DNA of 24,840 nt from Lewinellaceae bacterium (GCA_016719605.1 JADJYW010000024.1:1-24840), one strand, 5' to 3'. Counted from the first letter of the stretch, positions 18,594-24,840 are shown. Numbers and translations are program-made. Notes: generated by a model not told the origin, from the letters alone.

Positions 18594-20003
18594 TTAGAAG
18601 TTGAATACGAGTTGGTAATCGTCGTAATTGGCCGTCAGGCCCACGGCACGTATCGAAATACTGGGTGAGCCGCTGGAACCAACTCCAACCACCTGCATTT
18701 GTACGGTATCGTCGTCATCCACGGAATACGGATTGCCCGGCGCGGGCGCTCCGAATACCTGGGCCGACAGGTCAATTTTTTGTGTGGCTGGGATATGCAG
18801 CGTGGCGATGCCCTCATTGCCCTGCAATCCCGCGCCGTTGAACACCACGGTCAGGTTACCCGATCCGTCGTTTTCAGCATCGTCACCAGTTACCCGGGCG
18901 GAAAGCAGGGTTACGCCGGTGGGAATGGTCACCGTGAGCGTTCCCGAGCCTCGAACGGCGGTGATGCCCGCGCTGGTGGCCGTCACAACCACGGTCAAGG
19001 AGCCGCTTCCGGAGATGCTGGGCGTGTAGGTGGTAATCGTGCTGCCATTACTCGGAGCCGGCCCTTTGGAAAGTTCGAAAGTGCTGGGATTGATGTATAG
19101 CATTTCGGTTTCAGCGGCGGTTTTATCCTGCAATTGCAGCAGGTAGTGGCCGGTGCTGTCCACGTAAAAAGCGCCGTTCAGGGTGTTTTCACCCACCACG
19201 TAGGCCATTTGAGCAGAAAAGTCGGTGGTAAGAATTTCGCCCCGAATACCGGTGTTTTGGGTGCGGATATAAGCCGCATCGGGTTTGAGCGACCATTGTG
19301 AAGATTCAGCGGGATTGCTCACCCGGCTATATGTGGCAAACGCGCCGGTGCTTTCAAACTTGGAAAGCCCCAATACCCCGCTTCCGCTGCCGTCGCTCGT
19401 GCGGGCGCGAAGGGTCAAGGAACTGGTGCTATCGAAGGTGACCGAGTAGGCGCTCTTGCCGTTGACCGTGGTATTCTGGGTCAGATCGCCGCCCCAACGC
19501 ACGGTCGATCCGGATTTGGTCAGTGCATTGGCATAGGTATTTAAGGCATAAGAAATCCACCCCGTTCCGTTCCAGGCGTAAAGGGTGCCCGTGGCGGTAT
19601 CCACGTACAGCAAGCCCTGGTTAGTGCTGGGTCCGCTGACGGGAACGCCGTTCCCTTCCACGACTTCGTCCATCCCGTCCTGGACTACCCAAGTGGACCC
19701 CGTCCAGACAGACAGTTGGGCAGTCGCCGCGTTCAGGTAAAGATTGCCTTGCGTACCCGTAGGCGCTCCACTGGGCGCAGTGGTATTTTGCACTACTTCA
19801 TCCGGCAACAGGCCGATCAGGTAGTTCAGGGTTTTGTACTCCAGTTTACCGTCGCTGCCCCGCGTCATCAGCAGGTTGTTCGCCGCCGGCGGGCTGACGC
19901 CTTTGATTTGGGTGGTGGGATTGATCTGGCTAAAGGCGGGAAAGGCGGCCAGGCAGAGCGCGAAAAGGGGAAAGAAAATCTTGGTAAAAAGAGGGCCTTT
20001 CAT
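18594..20003 (-). CDS. Exported tail-fibre-like protein with duplicated module
   Basis: 469 residues. Signal peptide ends AAFPAFSQ (Gln26 at +1). Two copies of a 35-residue module common in phage fibres occur at about 73-107 (GNLYLNAATAQLSVWTGSTW) and 118-151 (GLLYVDTATGTLYAWNGTGW). Residues about 200-330 contain a sequence of short beta strands; the C-terminal 130 residues look like an immunoglobulin-like sandwich (ITAVRGSGTLTVTIPTG, then NLTVVFNGAG). The last residues are YDDYQLVFNF, ending in Phe. Exported adhesive or structural fibre is the best reading. Confidence 0.75.
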   Translation of the reverse strand: MKGPLFTKIFFPLFALCLAAFPAFSQINPTTQIKGVSPPAANNLLMTRGSDGKLEYKTLNYLIGLLPDEVVQNTTAPSGAPTGTQGNLYLNAATAQLSVWTGSTWVVQDGMDEVVEGNGVPVSGPSTNQGLLYVDTATGTLYAWNGTGWISYALNTYANALTKSGSTVRWGGDLTQNTTVNGKSAYSVTFDSTSSLTLRARTSDGSGSGVLGLSKFESTGAFATYSRVSNPAESSQWSLKPDAAYIRTQNTGIRGEILTTDFSAQMAYVVGENTLNGAFYVDSTGHYLLQLQDKTAAETEMLYINPSTFELSKGPAPSNGSTITTYTPSISGSGSLTVVVTATSAGITAVRGSGTLTVTIPTGVTLLSARVTGDDAENDGSGNLTVVFNGAGLQGNEGIATLHIPATQKIDLSAQVFGAPAPGNPYSVDDDDTVQMQVVGVGSSGSPSISIRAVGLTANYDDYQLVFNF

Positions 20004-20022
20004 GGCGGTTTTAAAGGTTTTA

Positions 20023-20037
20023 AGCCGTCGGACGGCT
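20023..20037. repeat. Perfect 7-bp inverted repeat between structural and fibre genes
   Basis: AGCCGTC (20023-20029) and GACGGCT (20031-20037) are exact complements about one base. It lies between the stop of the beta-rich gene (20043) and the start of the first exported fibre gene (20003). No T-tract follows in the leftward direction, so it may be a protein-binding site or RNA-processing/attenuation hairpin rather than a terminator. Confidence 0.4.
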
Positions 20038-20042
20038 GGTTA

Positions 20043-21047
20043 TTACACGATGGCAACGATCCAAATTTGATCTACCGAGGCCGGGTCTGCCAGCGTCACC
20101 TGGCTGCCGGACACGGTGTAGTTCGTTGTGGGGTATTGCAGTAGTTCATTCACAAAAAGCAACCACTTGGCCTGGTTAGAGGCCGAATAGCCGGAAGGCA
20201 GGTTAAAGGTTGTGCCCGTTCCCGAGGCGCTGATCGTCAGTCGGCTAAGTTTACAGCCCTCGGCACCGCCCTGGAGGCGGACAAAATGCCAACGGTCTGT
20301 GGCTTCGCTCGCTGCGCCAATTGGAGTCAGATTGCCGGCCAATACAGAGAAATTGCGTTGAGCCGCTCCATTGCGGAACACCAAATAATCGGTGGTCGAT
20401 AAACCGGTGAATGCAGCCGGAACTTCAACAGTACCGGTTTGTCCAGTAACTTCCTCCATCTCTATGGCGGCATCGCAATCTTCATCGAGCGTCACCCAGG
20501 CCAGGTTATCGCTACTTTCGAGCGGAATTAGCGTAAAGTCCTCCCCTTCCGGATTCATCAGGCCGTTGGAAAAAACCAACTGCCCGCCATTGGCCGAATA
20601 ACCGATGGGCGGCGCGGCCGTGTTACCCGTTTGGCCCGAATCGAAGGCGGTAGAGAATTCGCAGGTACAGGCTTCTTCCACCACTGCTGCCGCAAAACAA
20701 ATCTTGTTGCTGACAGCGTATTCGTTTTGGCAGTTTTTCAGGCGAACCTCTATGCAAATTGTATCGGTTTCAGAAATCGAAACACCCTGCGAAATCAGGT
20801 AAGCCGTGATCTGCGCGTTTGTCGCATTCAGATACAAATAGGTGCTGCCCGTCCCGATACTCAAGGCGTCCGTGGGCGCCCCGAATGGCGTAGAAAAAAC
20901 CAATACCTTGTTTTTGTAAAACCGCCATTGCAAAAGCCGCTGCGCCCCACCCGGACAACGGTTGTTGTCATTCCAGGTCGGAATGGCCGAAAAGAGGGCT
21001 TTTCGGACCAAACGAACGCGCGGTTTTTTATTGGAGCAGCAAGGCAT
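20043..21047 (-). CDS. Beta-rich structural protein with fibre-tip-like C-terminus
   Basis: 334 residues, with no signal peptide. The N-terminus is basic and Cys-containing (MPCCSNKKPRVRLVRKALF). The rest is beta-rich with a Cys cluster near 130 (EEACTCEF). At least two related strands-and-turn units are seen (QLVFSNGLMNPEGEDFTLI; DYLVFRNGAAQRNFSV), and the last 40 residues form a tip-like domain (WLLFVNELLQYPTTNYTVSG) like those ending phage fibre proteins and two neighbours. Unlike the next four fibre-cluster genes it lacks a signal peptide, so it may belong to the particle body, for example a vertex or spike protein. Not otherwise recognised. Confidence 0.65.
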   Translation of the reverse strand: MPCCSNKKPRVRLVRKALFSAIPTWNDNNRCPGGAQRLLQWRFYKNKVLVFSTPFGAPTDALSIGTGSTYLYLNATNAQITAYLISQGVSISETDTICIEVRLKNCQNEYAVSNKICFAAAVVEEACTCEFSTAFDSGQTGNTAAPPIGYSANGGQLVFSNGLMNPEGEDFTLIPLESSDNLAWVTLDEDCDAAIEMEEVTGQTGTVEVPAAFTGLSTTDYLVFRNGAAQRNFSVLAGNLTPIGAASEATDRWHFVRLQGGAEGCKLSRLTISASGTGTTFNLPSGYSASNQAKWLLFVNELLQYPTTNYTVSGSQVTLADPASVDQIWIVAIV

Positions 21048-21051
21048 GGTT

Positions 21052-21474
21052 TTACAGCGGACTTGGGAAGGTTTTGCTCAGCGATGGGATGGTAAACGTT
21101 TGGCCGTCTTTGGCCGTGATTTCCACGTTGGCGATCACCAACAGCCAGGTGCTGCTGACGTTATTTTCTGTTTGTTCTACTCCGGCAAAAGTGATGGCAA
21201 GTGTCCCCGGAACGCCAGTGTTGTTCGGCCCGGCGACAGTGCCGGCAGGGGTTTCAGAATTCACGGCATCAAAAAGCGTTGCATCGCCGGCCGTCACGAA
21301 ACCTTCCACGTCGCCGAAATTCACTTTGGGTTTGAGGGTGGCCGTTACATCGAAGGTGCCTGGGTCTTCGCCGGGCGCCGCGACTACGCTCAGGCTGAAA
21401 TCGCCGCCGTCCAGGTCGGTTTGCCGGGTAGAGATGCGTTTCCGGCAGGGGTTTTGGAAATATCCGTTGCTCAT
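21052..21474 (-). CDS. Beta-rich hypothetical structural protein
   Basis: 140 residues from ATG 21474 (MSNGYFQNPCRKRISTRQTD); a TTG at 21501 in the same frame would overlap the preceding gene. The sequence is beta-rich with many Gly/Thr/Val (GTFDVTATLKPKVNFGDVEG; TWLLVIANVEITAKDG) and no membrane segment. It stands between the tiny membrane genes and the first beta-rich fibre-tip protein, so a minor capsid or spike-base role is possible but unproved. Confidence 0.6.
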   Translation of the reverse strand: MSNGYFQNPCRKRISTRQTDLDGGDFSLSVVAAPGEDPGTFDVTATLKPKVNFGDVEGFVTAGDATLFDAVNSETPAGTVAGPNNTGVPGTLAITFAGVEQTENNVSSTWLLVIANVEITAKDGQTFTIPSLSKTFPSPL

Positions 21475-21493
21475 TTTTAGGGTTGTTTTGAGT

Positions 21494-21649
21494 TTATCCA
21501 ATGAATCTTCGGGTAAGGCCTTCCGCTATCGCATACGCAAACACAATCAGCAGAATCAACAGCCCGAAATACAGCGCTGATGCCGTATCCGTTTCATACC
21601 GGTACGGTACCTTGCCGCTGGCGATCATATCAATCACTTCCTGGTTCAT
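21494..21649 (-). CDS. 51-residue single-pass membrane protein
   Basis: ATG 21649 gives MNQEVIDMIASGKVPYRYET, a membrane helix (about 25-42, YFGLLILLIVFAYAIA) and a basic end (LTRRFIG). The start overlaps the previous stop as ATGA. Fourth in a series of four very small membrane proteins. No family recognised. Confidence 0.6.
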   Translation of the reverse strand: MNQEVIDMIASGKVPYRYETDTASALYFGLLILLIVFAYAIAEGLTRRFIG

Positions 21650-21807
21650 CCGGTGATTTTTTTGCGAATCAAGGCCGTTATCACGCCGGCCACCACGGCC
21701 GCGAGGCAACCGTAAAGCAGCAGCCGGAAGATCGTCCGCTCCTCGAAAGCGACTTCGACGCGGATACCGTCGGTGGACAGTTTTTCGAGCACATCAAGGA
21801 CTCCCAT
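21646..21807 (-). CDS. 53-residue single-pass membrane protein
   Basis: ATG 21807 gives MGVLDVLEKLSTDGIRVEVA, then FEERTIFRLLLYGCLAAVVA as the start of a membrane helix (about 27-46), and a RKKITG tail; stop at 21646-21648. Start and stop overlap both neighbours (TGATG and ATGA), which strongly supports translation. An acidic/basic amphipathic N-terminus precedes the helix. No family recognised. Confidence 0.55.
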   Translation of the reverse strand: MGVLDVLEKLSTDGIRVEVAFEERTIFRLLLYGCLAAVVAGVITALIRKKITG

Positions 21808-21923
21808 CAGGCAGTTTTTTGGCGTTTATTGTAGGCATTCACGGCCACCGTAAAAACGGCGAGCACGGCTACCAGCAGCAGCGTAAACTGCCAGACAGGA
21901 AGCGATCCGATTGCTTTTTTCAT
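21807..21923 (-). CDS. 38-residue single-pass membrane protein
   Basis: ATG 21923 gives MKKAIGSLPVWQFTLLLVAV and a helix through residue 30, then YNKRQKTA and a TGA at 21807-21809. Its start overlaps the previous stop (ATGA) and its stop overlaps the next start (TGATG). The size and shape resemble a small virion-membrane or major-coat-type protein of lipid-containing or filamentous phages, but no homology is claimed. Confidence 0.55.
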   Translation of the reverse strand: MKKAIGSLPVWQFTLLLVAVLAVFTVAVNAYNKRQKTA

Positions 21924-22039
21924 GTCGTTTGGGCGGTTTTGGGTTGATTGAAGCGAAAGAAATAATACAGGATCACCGTGGCCAGCACCGTGGCGGCCAC
22001 ATTGATCAACGTCCAGGTTATAATCTCTTTCGCACTCAT
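21920..22039 (-). CDS. 39-residue single-pass membrane protein
   Basis: ATG 22039 gives MSAKEIITWTLINVAATVLA followed by TVILYYFFRFNQPKTAQTT; stop at 21920-21922. A single helix spans about residues 8-27. The start lies one base after the preceding stop, and the stop overlaps the next start. No family recognised. Confidence 0.55.
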   Translation of the reverse strand: MSAKEIITWTLINVAATVLATVILYYFFRFNQPKTAQTT

Positions 22040-22040
22040 G

Positions 22041-22547
22041 TCAGATATTCAGGTTTTTCACGCGGTCTTGAATACTTTTTAGTTTGGCGTCCACCACGTT
22101 GCCGGCGTCGCGAAAACAACAGCCGCTGACGTAGAAGCCGTCGAAGGTTGCGCGCAGCGTAGCGCCATACATGGATTTGTAGTAAGCCGCCAGTTGGATC
22201 AGTTGCGCGTCCGGCAGTTCGGCTATCGCCAGGATGGTGTCGCAGCGCAATTCGTTGCAGATAAAGGTCCAACCGGTCGCCTGTTTGAGATCGTCGGCCA
22301 GGCGTTTGAGGTTCTGCGGCAGCGGCGCCACTGGCGTACCGTCCGGGTTGGAGCCGTTGCCATTGCCGTTGTTACCGCCATTGCCTTTGTCTGTACTTCC
22401 ACTCGCCGCCGACTTTTTGACCAGCCGGATGACGAACACCACGATCAACGTCACCGCCAGGCCCACGGCCAAAAACAAGCCGATGCGGAGCAAGGTCCGC
22501 TGGGTGGCAGGGTTAAAAACCTGTTGTATGGCGTTGGGTTGTGGCAT
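22041..22547 (-). CDS. Membrane-anchored protein with annexin-repeat-like domain
   Basis: 168 residues from ATG 22547 (MPQPNAIQQVFNPATQRTLL). One membrane helix (21-42), a Gly/Asn/Asp linker (48-70), PLPQN (75-79), then a helical domain. Residues 82-135 follow the annexin-repeat pattern: helices, TILAIAELPDAQLIQLA, and YYKSMYGATLRATF, the latter like the YxxxYGxxL core of annexins. The annexin calcium loop (GxGT) is not present. Four Cys (97, 102, 143, 144) may form disulfides. A longer reading from 22745 is rejected because it runs through the preceding gene. Function unknown; likely a particle- or envelope-membrane protein. Confidence 0.65.
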   Translation of the reverse strand: MPQPNAIQQVFNPATQRTLLRIGLFLAVGLAVTLIVVFVIRLVKKSAASGSTDKGNGGNNGNGNGSNPDGTPVAPLPQNLKRLADDLKQATGWTFICNELRCDTILAIAELPDAQLIQLAAYYKSMYGATLRATFDGFYVSGCCFRDAGNVVDAKLKSIQDRVKNLNI

Positions 22548-22560
22548 TGGGGTACTGGGG

Positions 22561-22758
22561 TTAACAGTCAAACGGATGGTTGTGCGGGTCCTTGTAATAA
22601 TAGCCGTCGTCTTTGGCGCATTTCGGCTGGCCGCCGGCGACCGGGTCCTGGAACACCAGTTTGGGTACCCGTAGCAGCAGGAACACCGCCGCTCCCAGGG
22701 CAGCCAGCACCAGCAGGATCCGCAGGATGGTGACGAATGAGGCATTTCCGGAGTTCAT
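22561..22758 (-). CDS. 65-residue membrane protein with short Cys-containing domain
   Basis: ATG 22758 gives MNSGNASFVTILRILLVLAA, a membrane helix (about 9-29), and a small exposed part with Cys47 and the terminal Cys65 and a Tyr/His/Asp segment (DGYYYKDPHNHPFDC). The start overlaps the previous stop as ATGA. The two Cys could close a disulfide loop if outside the cytoplasm. No family recognised. Confidence 0.6.
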   Translation of the reverse strand: MNSGNASFVTILRILLVLAALGAAVFLLLRVPKLVFQDPVAGGQPKCAKDDGYYYKDPHNHPFDC

Positions 22759-23165
22759 GTCAGGCCGAGGGTGTCCAGTTTTTGCAAAAAGGTGGTGTTC
22801 AGTCCGTCGCTCATGCCCAGGTAGGAACAATCGTCCGTGTACGTGGCGCCCACCGCGTGGTGCAGGGTTTCCCCGTGCGCGTTTTTGTACGCGTTGTGGA
22901 TCACGCGGAGTTGATTGTCGTTCCACTGCAAGGCATCGTACAGGGCTTCGCAGCGGCCTTCGGTGGTCAGGGCGTTACCGGTGAGGGTTTCGTGCAGACG
23001 CGTGGCGATGGTCTTGCGGCGTTCGTAAAAGTCCGCCGTCACGTCACCGCCGCCCGTCTGCATTTTCGCATCCTCCGGCACCAGGCCGAACAACACCCGG
23101 AAATACGGCCGGAACAGCCACCACAGCGCCAGCGCGGCGAGTGCCAGGGGCGATCCAGCGGGCAT
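22755..23165 (-). CDS. Membrane-anchored protein with annexin-repeat-like domain
   Basis: 136 residues from ATG 23165 (MPAGSPLALAALALWWLFRP), a membrane helix at 6-20, and a helical domain. Residues 50-105 follow an annexin-repeat pattern (RCEALYDALQWNDNQLRVIH and NAYKNAHGETLHHAV), the same pattern as in the gene two positions downstream. A different frame from ATG 23232 (MALTAASALWSAGSGATGFL) runs into the A7 run just before this ATG; dropping one A would fuse the two into a 158-residue protein and reduce the unusual 84-base gap upstream. The start is therefore uncertain. Confidence 0.6.
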   Translation of the reverse strand: MPAGSPLALAALALWWLFRPYFRVLFGLVPEDAKMQTGGGDVTADFYERRKTIATRLHETLTGNALTTEGRCEALYDALQWNDNQLRVIHNAYKNAHGETLHHAVGATYTDDCSYLGMSDGLNTTFLQKLDTLGLT

Positions 23166-23249
23166 TTTTTTGCAAAAAGCCCGTCGCGCCCGATCCGGCG
23201 CTCCAAAGTGCCGATGCCGCCGTGAGTGCCATAGCCTACCGGTACGGGT

Positions 23250-23468
23250 TTAGTTCGACGATGCCGACACCGGGCCGACCAGCCGGGATTTCAGGCTTTG
23301 CAGCACCGGGGCGCCAGTGGCTGGACTGGGGTCCGTAGCAGTATTCGTACCCGGCACTTTTCCGGCAGTAGCCTTTTTGATTTTCGGGTACACGTAAGTG
23401 ATAAAAAGCAGGGTCGCGCCCACGGCGAGGACGGCAATTACCCAGCGTTGTTTCAAAATGCGTATCAT
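23250..23468 (-). CDS. 72-residue N-anchored membrane protein
   Basis: ATG 23468 gives MIRILKQRWVIAVLAVGATL with a helix at about 9-27, a basic YPKIKK turn, then a Pro/Ala/Thr/Gly-rich tail without obvious structure. Followed by a gap that may belong to a longer next gene. No family recognised. Consistent with a small particle-membrane protein. Confidence 0.6.
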   Translation of the reverse strand: MIRILKQRWVIAVLAVGATLLFITYVYPKIKKATAGKVPGTNTATDPSPATGAPVLQSLKSRLVGPVSASSN

Positions 23469-23524
23469 GGTTTTTAGAGTGATGAGTGATGAACGATTGA
23501 GCGTTAGCGATCGAGTGTGGCCGA

Positions 23525-23538
23525 GCGTGATTTCACGC
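23525..23538. repeat. Inverted repeat over the stop of the tail-anchored gene
   Basis: GCGTGA (23525-23530) and TCACGC (23533-23538) flank two bases and include the stop codon of the gene to the right. Just beyond it lies an untranslated spacer of about 60 bases with GTGATGAGTGATGA-like repetition. It could be an mRNA-processing or stability hairpin. Confidence 0.35.
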
Positions 23539-23985
23539 GACGGCCTTTTCCAGGATTCGCCCCAGGTAGCGCAGCACGCACAGCAACCCGATAACGGCCA
23601 GTCCGATCAGTATCCAGGTCACGTAGGGGCGACCCTTGTGGTCGCCCAAAAACGAGGCGACAGCGTTTTGCGGCATCGTTTGGCGGATTTGATCCGTCAG
23701 CAGCCGGGCCGGGGTTTTACCCGTCGTTTGCCGGATGGCGGTCAGTTCGGCGGCGTACAGGCCCGTTTGATCCACGGGAACGTCCAGCAATTGTTCCAAC
23801 CAGGCCAGGAACGCCTCGGGCGAAAGTCGCCCGGACTGCTCCTGAATGGCATACGAGATCGCATCCACGTTCGGGAGCATCGCGGCACTGACCCGGCCTT
23901 CGGCAACCAGCCGGGCATACACGCCCGTCAGGTTGTTGGTCGTAATCAGGTGTACCAGTTCGTCCGTTGAATACTGCGTTTGCAC
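23533..23985 (-). CDS. Tail-anchored membrane protein
   Basis: 150 residues with a GTG start at 23985 (MQTQYSTDELVHLITTNNLT); no ATG gives a better start. A mostly helical soluble domain (1-110) is followed by a membrane helix (121-138) and RYLGRILEKAVA. No family recognised. It directly follows the candidate capsid gene after a gap of 73 bases that contains the weak repeat CCGGC/GCCGG. It could be a scaffold or membrane-linker of the particle; that is inference. Confidence 0.6.
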   Translation of the reverse strand: MQTQYSTDELVHLITTNNLTGVYARLVAEGRVSAAMLPNVDAISYAIQEQSGRLSPEAFLAWLEQLLDVPVDQTGLYAAELTAIRQTTGKTPARLLTDQIRQTMPQNAVASFLGDHKGRPYVTWILIGLAVIGLLCVLRYLGRILEKAVA

Positions 23986-24058
23986 GGGGCTGAGGGGCGC
24001 TTTGGGGTGAAAAAGAAAGGCTGAGTGGACCGGCTGGAAATCAGGCCGGCCGGGCCGT

Positions 24059-24754
24059 TTAGTTCGCGCCGCGAAAGCCCGTGTAAATGGTCAGGGTGTA
24101 CTTCCGTTTGCCGACCAGGCCGGGAATTTTCCACTGTGTGTCGCGGTCGAACAGGTTAGCCGCCGAACTCAGCGAGATGTCGGCGTACTTCAGATCGGTG
24201 CGCGGGAAAGCCTCCAGGTTCTCGAAATTGCTCACGTCGATGCGACCGAAATCGCCTTCGCCGTTGATGTTTTTGCGCGAGAACATGATGTGATCCGGCA
24301 GGTCCACCACGCTGCCCGAATCCGCGCCGGCAGCTTTCTGGGCCTTGATCTGGAAGGCGGCGAAGGTGTACGGCGTAGAGCAAAGGCGGTTGAGAAACAC
24401 CGAATAACGATTGCAAGTGGGTGTGCCGATGTACAAGGTGGCCTTGTTTTCGCTCACGTTGCAGGTGTCGCAGGACGACTCGTGCGTCTCGCTGGAGTCG
24501 CCGATGTAGGCCACGCATTCCTGGTCCTCGTCGAATTCGCTGGTGTCGATCGTGAGCGTGATGTACTTCTCGACGGGCGCGCCGGCGCTTTTGGCCACCT
24601 GGCCGTCGATGGGCGAGCCGGGCGGCGTTACCTGCGGGCCGGTCACGTCCACCGTGGTGGCCACCAGGTCGGTCGGCATTTTTTTCTTGGTGTACTCGAG
24701 GCCCGCGAGAATCTGCTTGGAGATGTGGGTGGGCAGGGTTTGTACGAAATCCAT
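24059..24754 (-). CDS. Beta-rich candidate capsid/shell protein
   Basis: 231 residues from ATG 24754 (MDFVQTLPTHISKQILAGLE). After a Pro/Gly-rich segment there are repeated beta-like strands: KYITLTIDTSEF, ATLYIGTPTCNRYSVFLNRL, DHIMFSRKNI and, at the end, IPGLVGKRKYTLTIYTGFRG. Six Cys fall in the middle, among them CDTC. No membrane segment or signal peptide. The length, strand pattern and place at the head of a run of tiny membrane proteins fit a jelly-roll capsid protein of a membrane-containing phage, but I cannot confirm the fold by reading. The 86 bases upstream (24755-24840) hold no clear gene; the operon promoter may lie there or outside the window. Confidence 0.4.
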   Translation of the reverse strand: MDFVQTLPTHISKQILAGLEYTKKKMPTDLVATTVDVTGPQVTPPGSPIDGQVAKSAGAPVEKYITLTIDTSEFDEDQECVAYIGDSSETHESSCDTCNVSENKATLYIGTPTCNRYSVFLNRLCSTPYTFAAFQIKAQKAAGADSGSVVDLPDHIMFSRKNINGEGDFGRIDVSNFENLEAFPRTDLKYADISLSSAANLFDRDTQWKIPGLVGKRKYTLTIYTGFRGAN

Positions 24755-24840
24755 TGGGGGAGCCTTGGTTTTGAGGTGAAGGGGTGTTTTTGGGGGATAG
24801 TGATTTAGCCCAAAATATGGGGTGAGTTGGAACTGTGGTT

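Noticed and set aside
13926..21047. Diversity-generating retroelement acting on the fibre genes
   Set aside because: No reverse transcriptase and no template/variable repeat pair was seen in the window.
22561..22926. Longer minus-strand reading of the 65-residue membrane protein
   Set aside because: The extension is Arg/Pro/His-rich and runs through the preceding gene; the ATG at 22758 overlaps the stop as ATGA.
23476..23525. Repetitive GTGATGAGTGATGA-like stretch considered as a CRISPR or attachment site
   Set aside because: The units are short and irregular with no spacer structure, and no integrase or tRNA is nearby.

Overview
The window looks like chromosomal DNA of a GC-rich Bacteroidota, possibly of the Saprospiria/Lewinella type. 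That placement is inference. It rests on the Cus-type metal-efflux gene order, a HYC_CC-type small protein, and signal peptides that are cleaved before Gln, the Bacteroidetes 'Q-rule'. I saw no rRNA, tRNA, CRISPR array, insertion sequence or integrase.

Left part (1-8757, + strand): a copper/silver-type efflux cluster. In order it holds the C-terminal half of a CopB-like P1B ATPase, a HYC_CC-type small protein, a CusA-type RND pump, a TolC/CusC-type outer-membrane channel, and two CusB-type adaptors with N-terminal metal-binding motifs. Every one of these genes is broken by frameshifts or stops. The lesions are densest at the far left and thin out to the right. This is either real decay or poor sequence quality near a contig end.

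Right part (8801-24754): all genes are on the - strand and transcribed right to left, with many ATGA or TGATG overlaps, so they look like one very long operon of about 29 genes. From its upstream end it encodes: a beta-rich candidate capsid/shell protein; a long series of very small single-pass membrane proteins, five of them (21668-22039 region and 11668-11799) readable only by following overlapping start/stop codons; beta-rich structural proteins; four large phage tail-fibre-like proteins plus a coiled-coil partner; a probable holin/exit cassette; Cys-rich and coiled-coil tail-anchored proteins; and a tandem pair of repeat-containing membrane proteins. A rhodanese-like protein and a 42-residue membrane protein are coupled to its downstream end.

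The fibre proteins are unlike ordinary tailed-phage fibres because they carry clean Sec signal peptides with Gln at +1. No terminase, portal, sheath, tape-measure, packaging ATPase, replication or integration gene is visible. The best reading is the structural half of an undescribed membrane-containing or membrane-assembled virus/provirus, or a virus-derived surface appendage. It is predicted to have a membrane studded with small proteins and a set of exported adhesive fibres. That reading is inference; the gene layout, membrane segments, signal peptides and fibre-domain resemblance are seen in the sequence.
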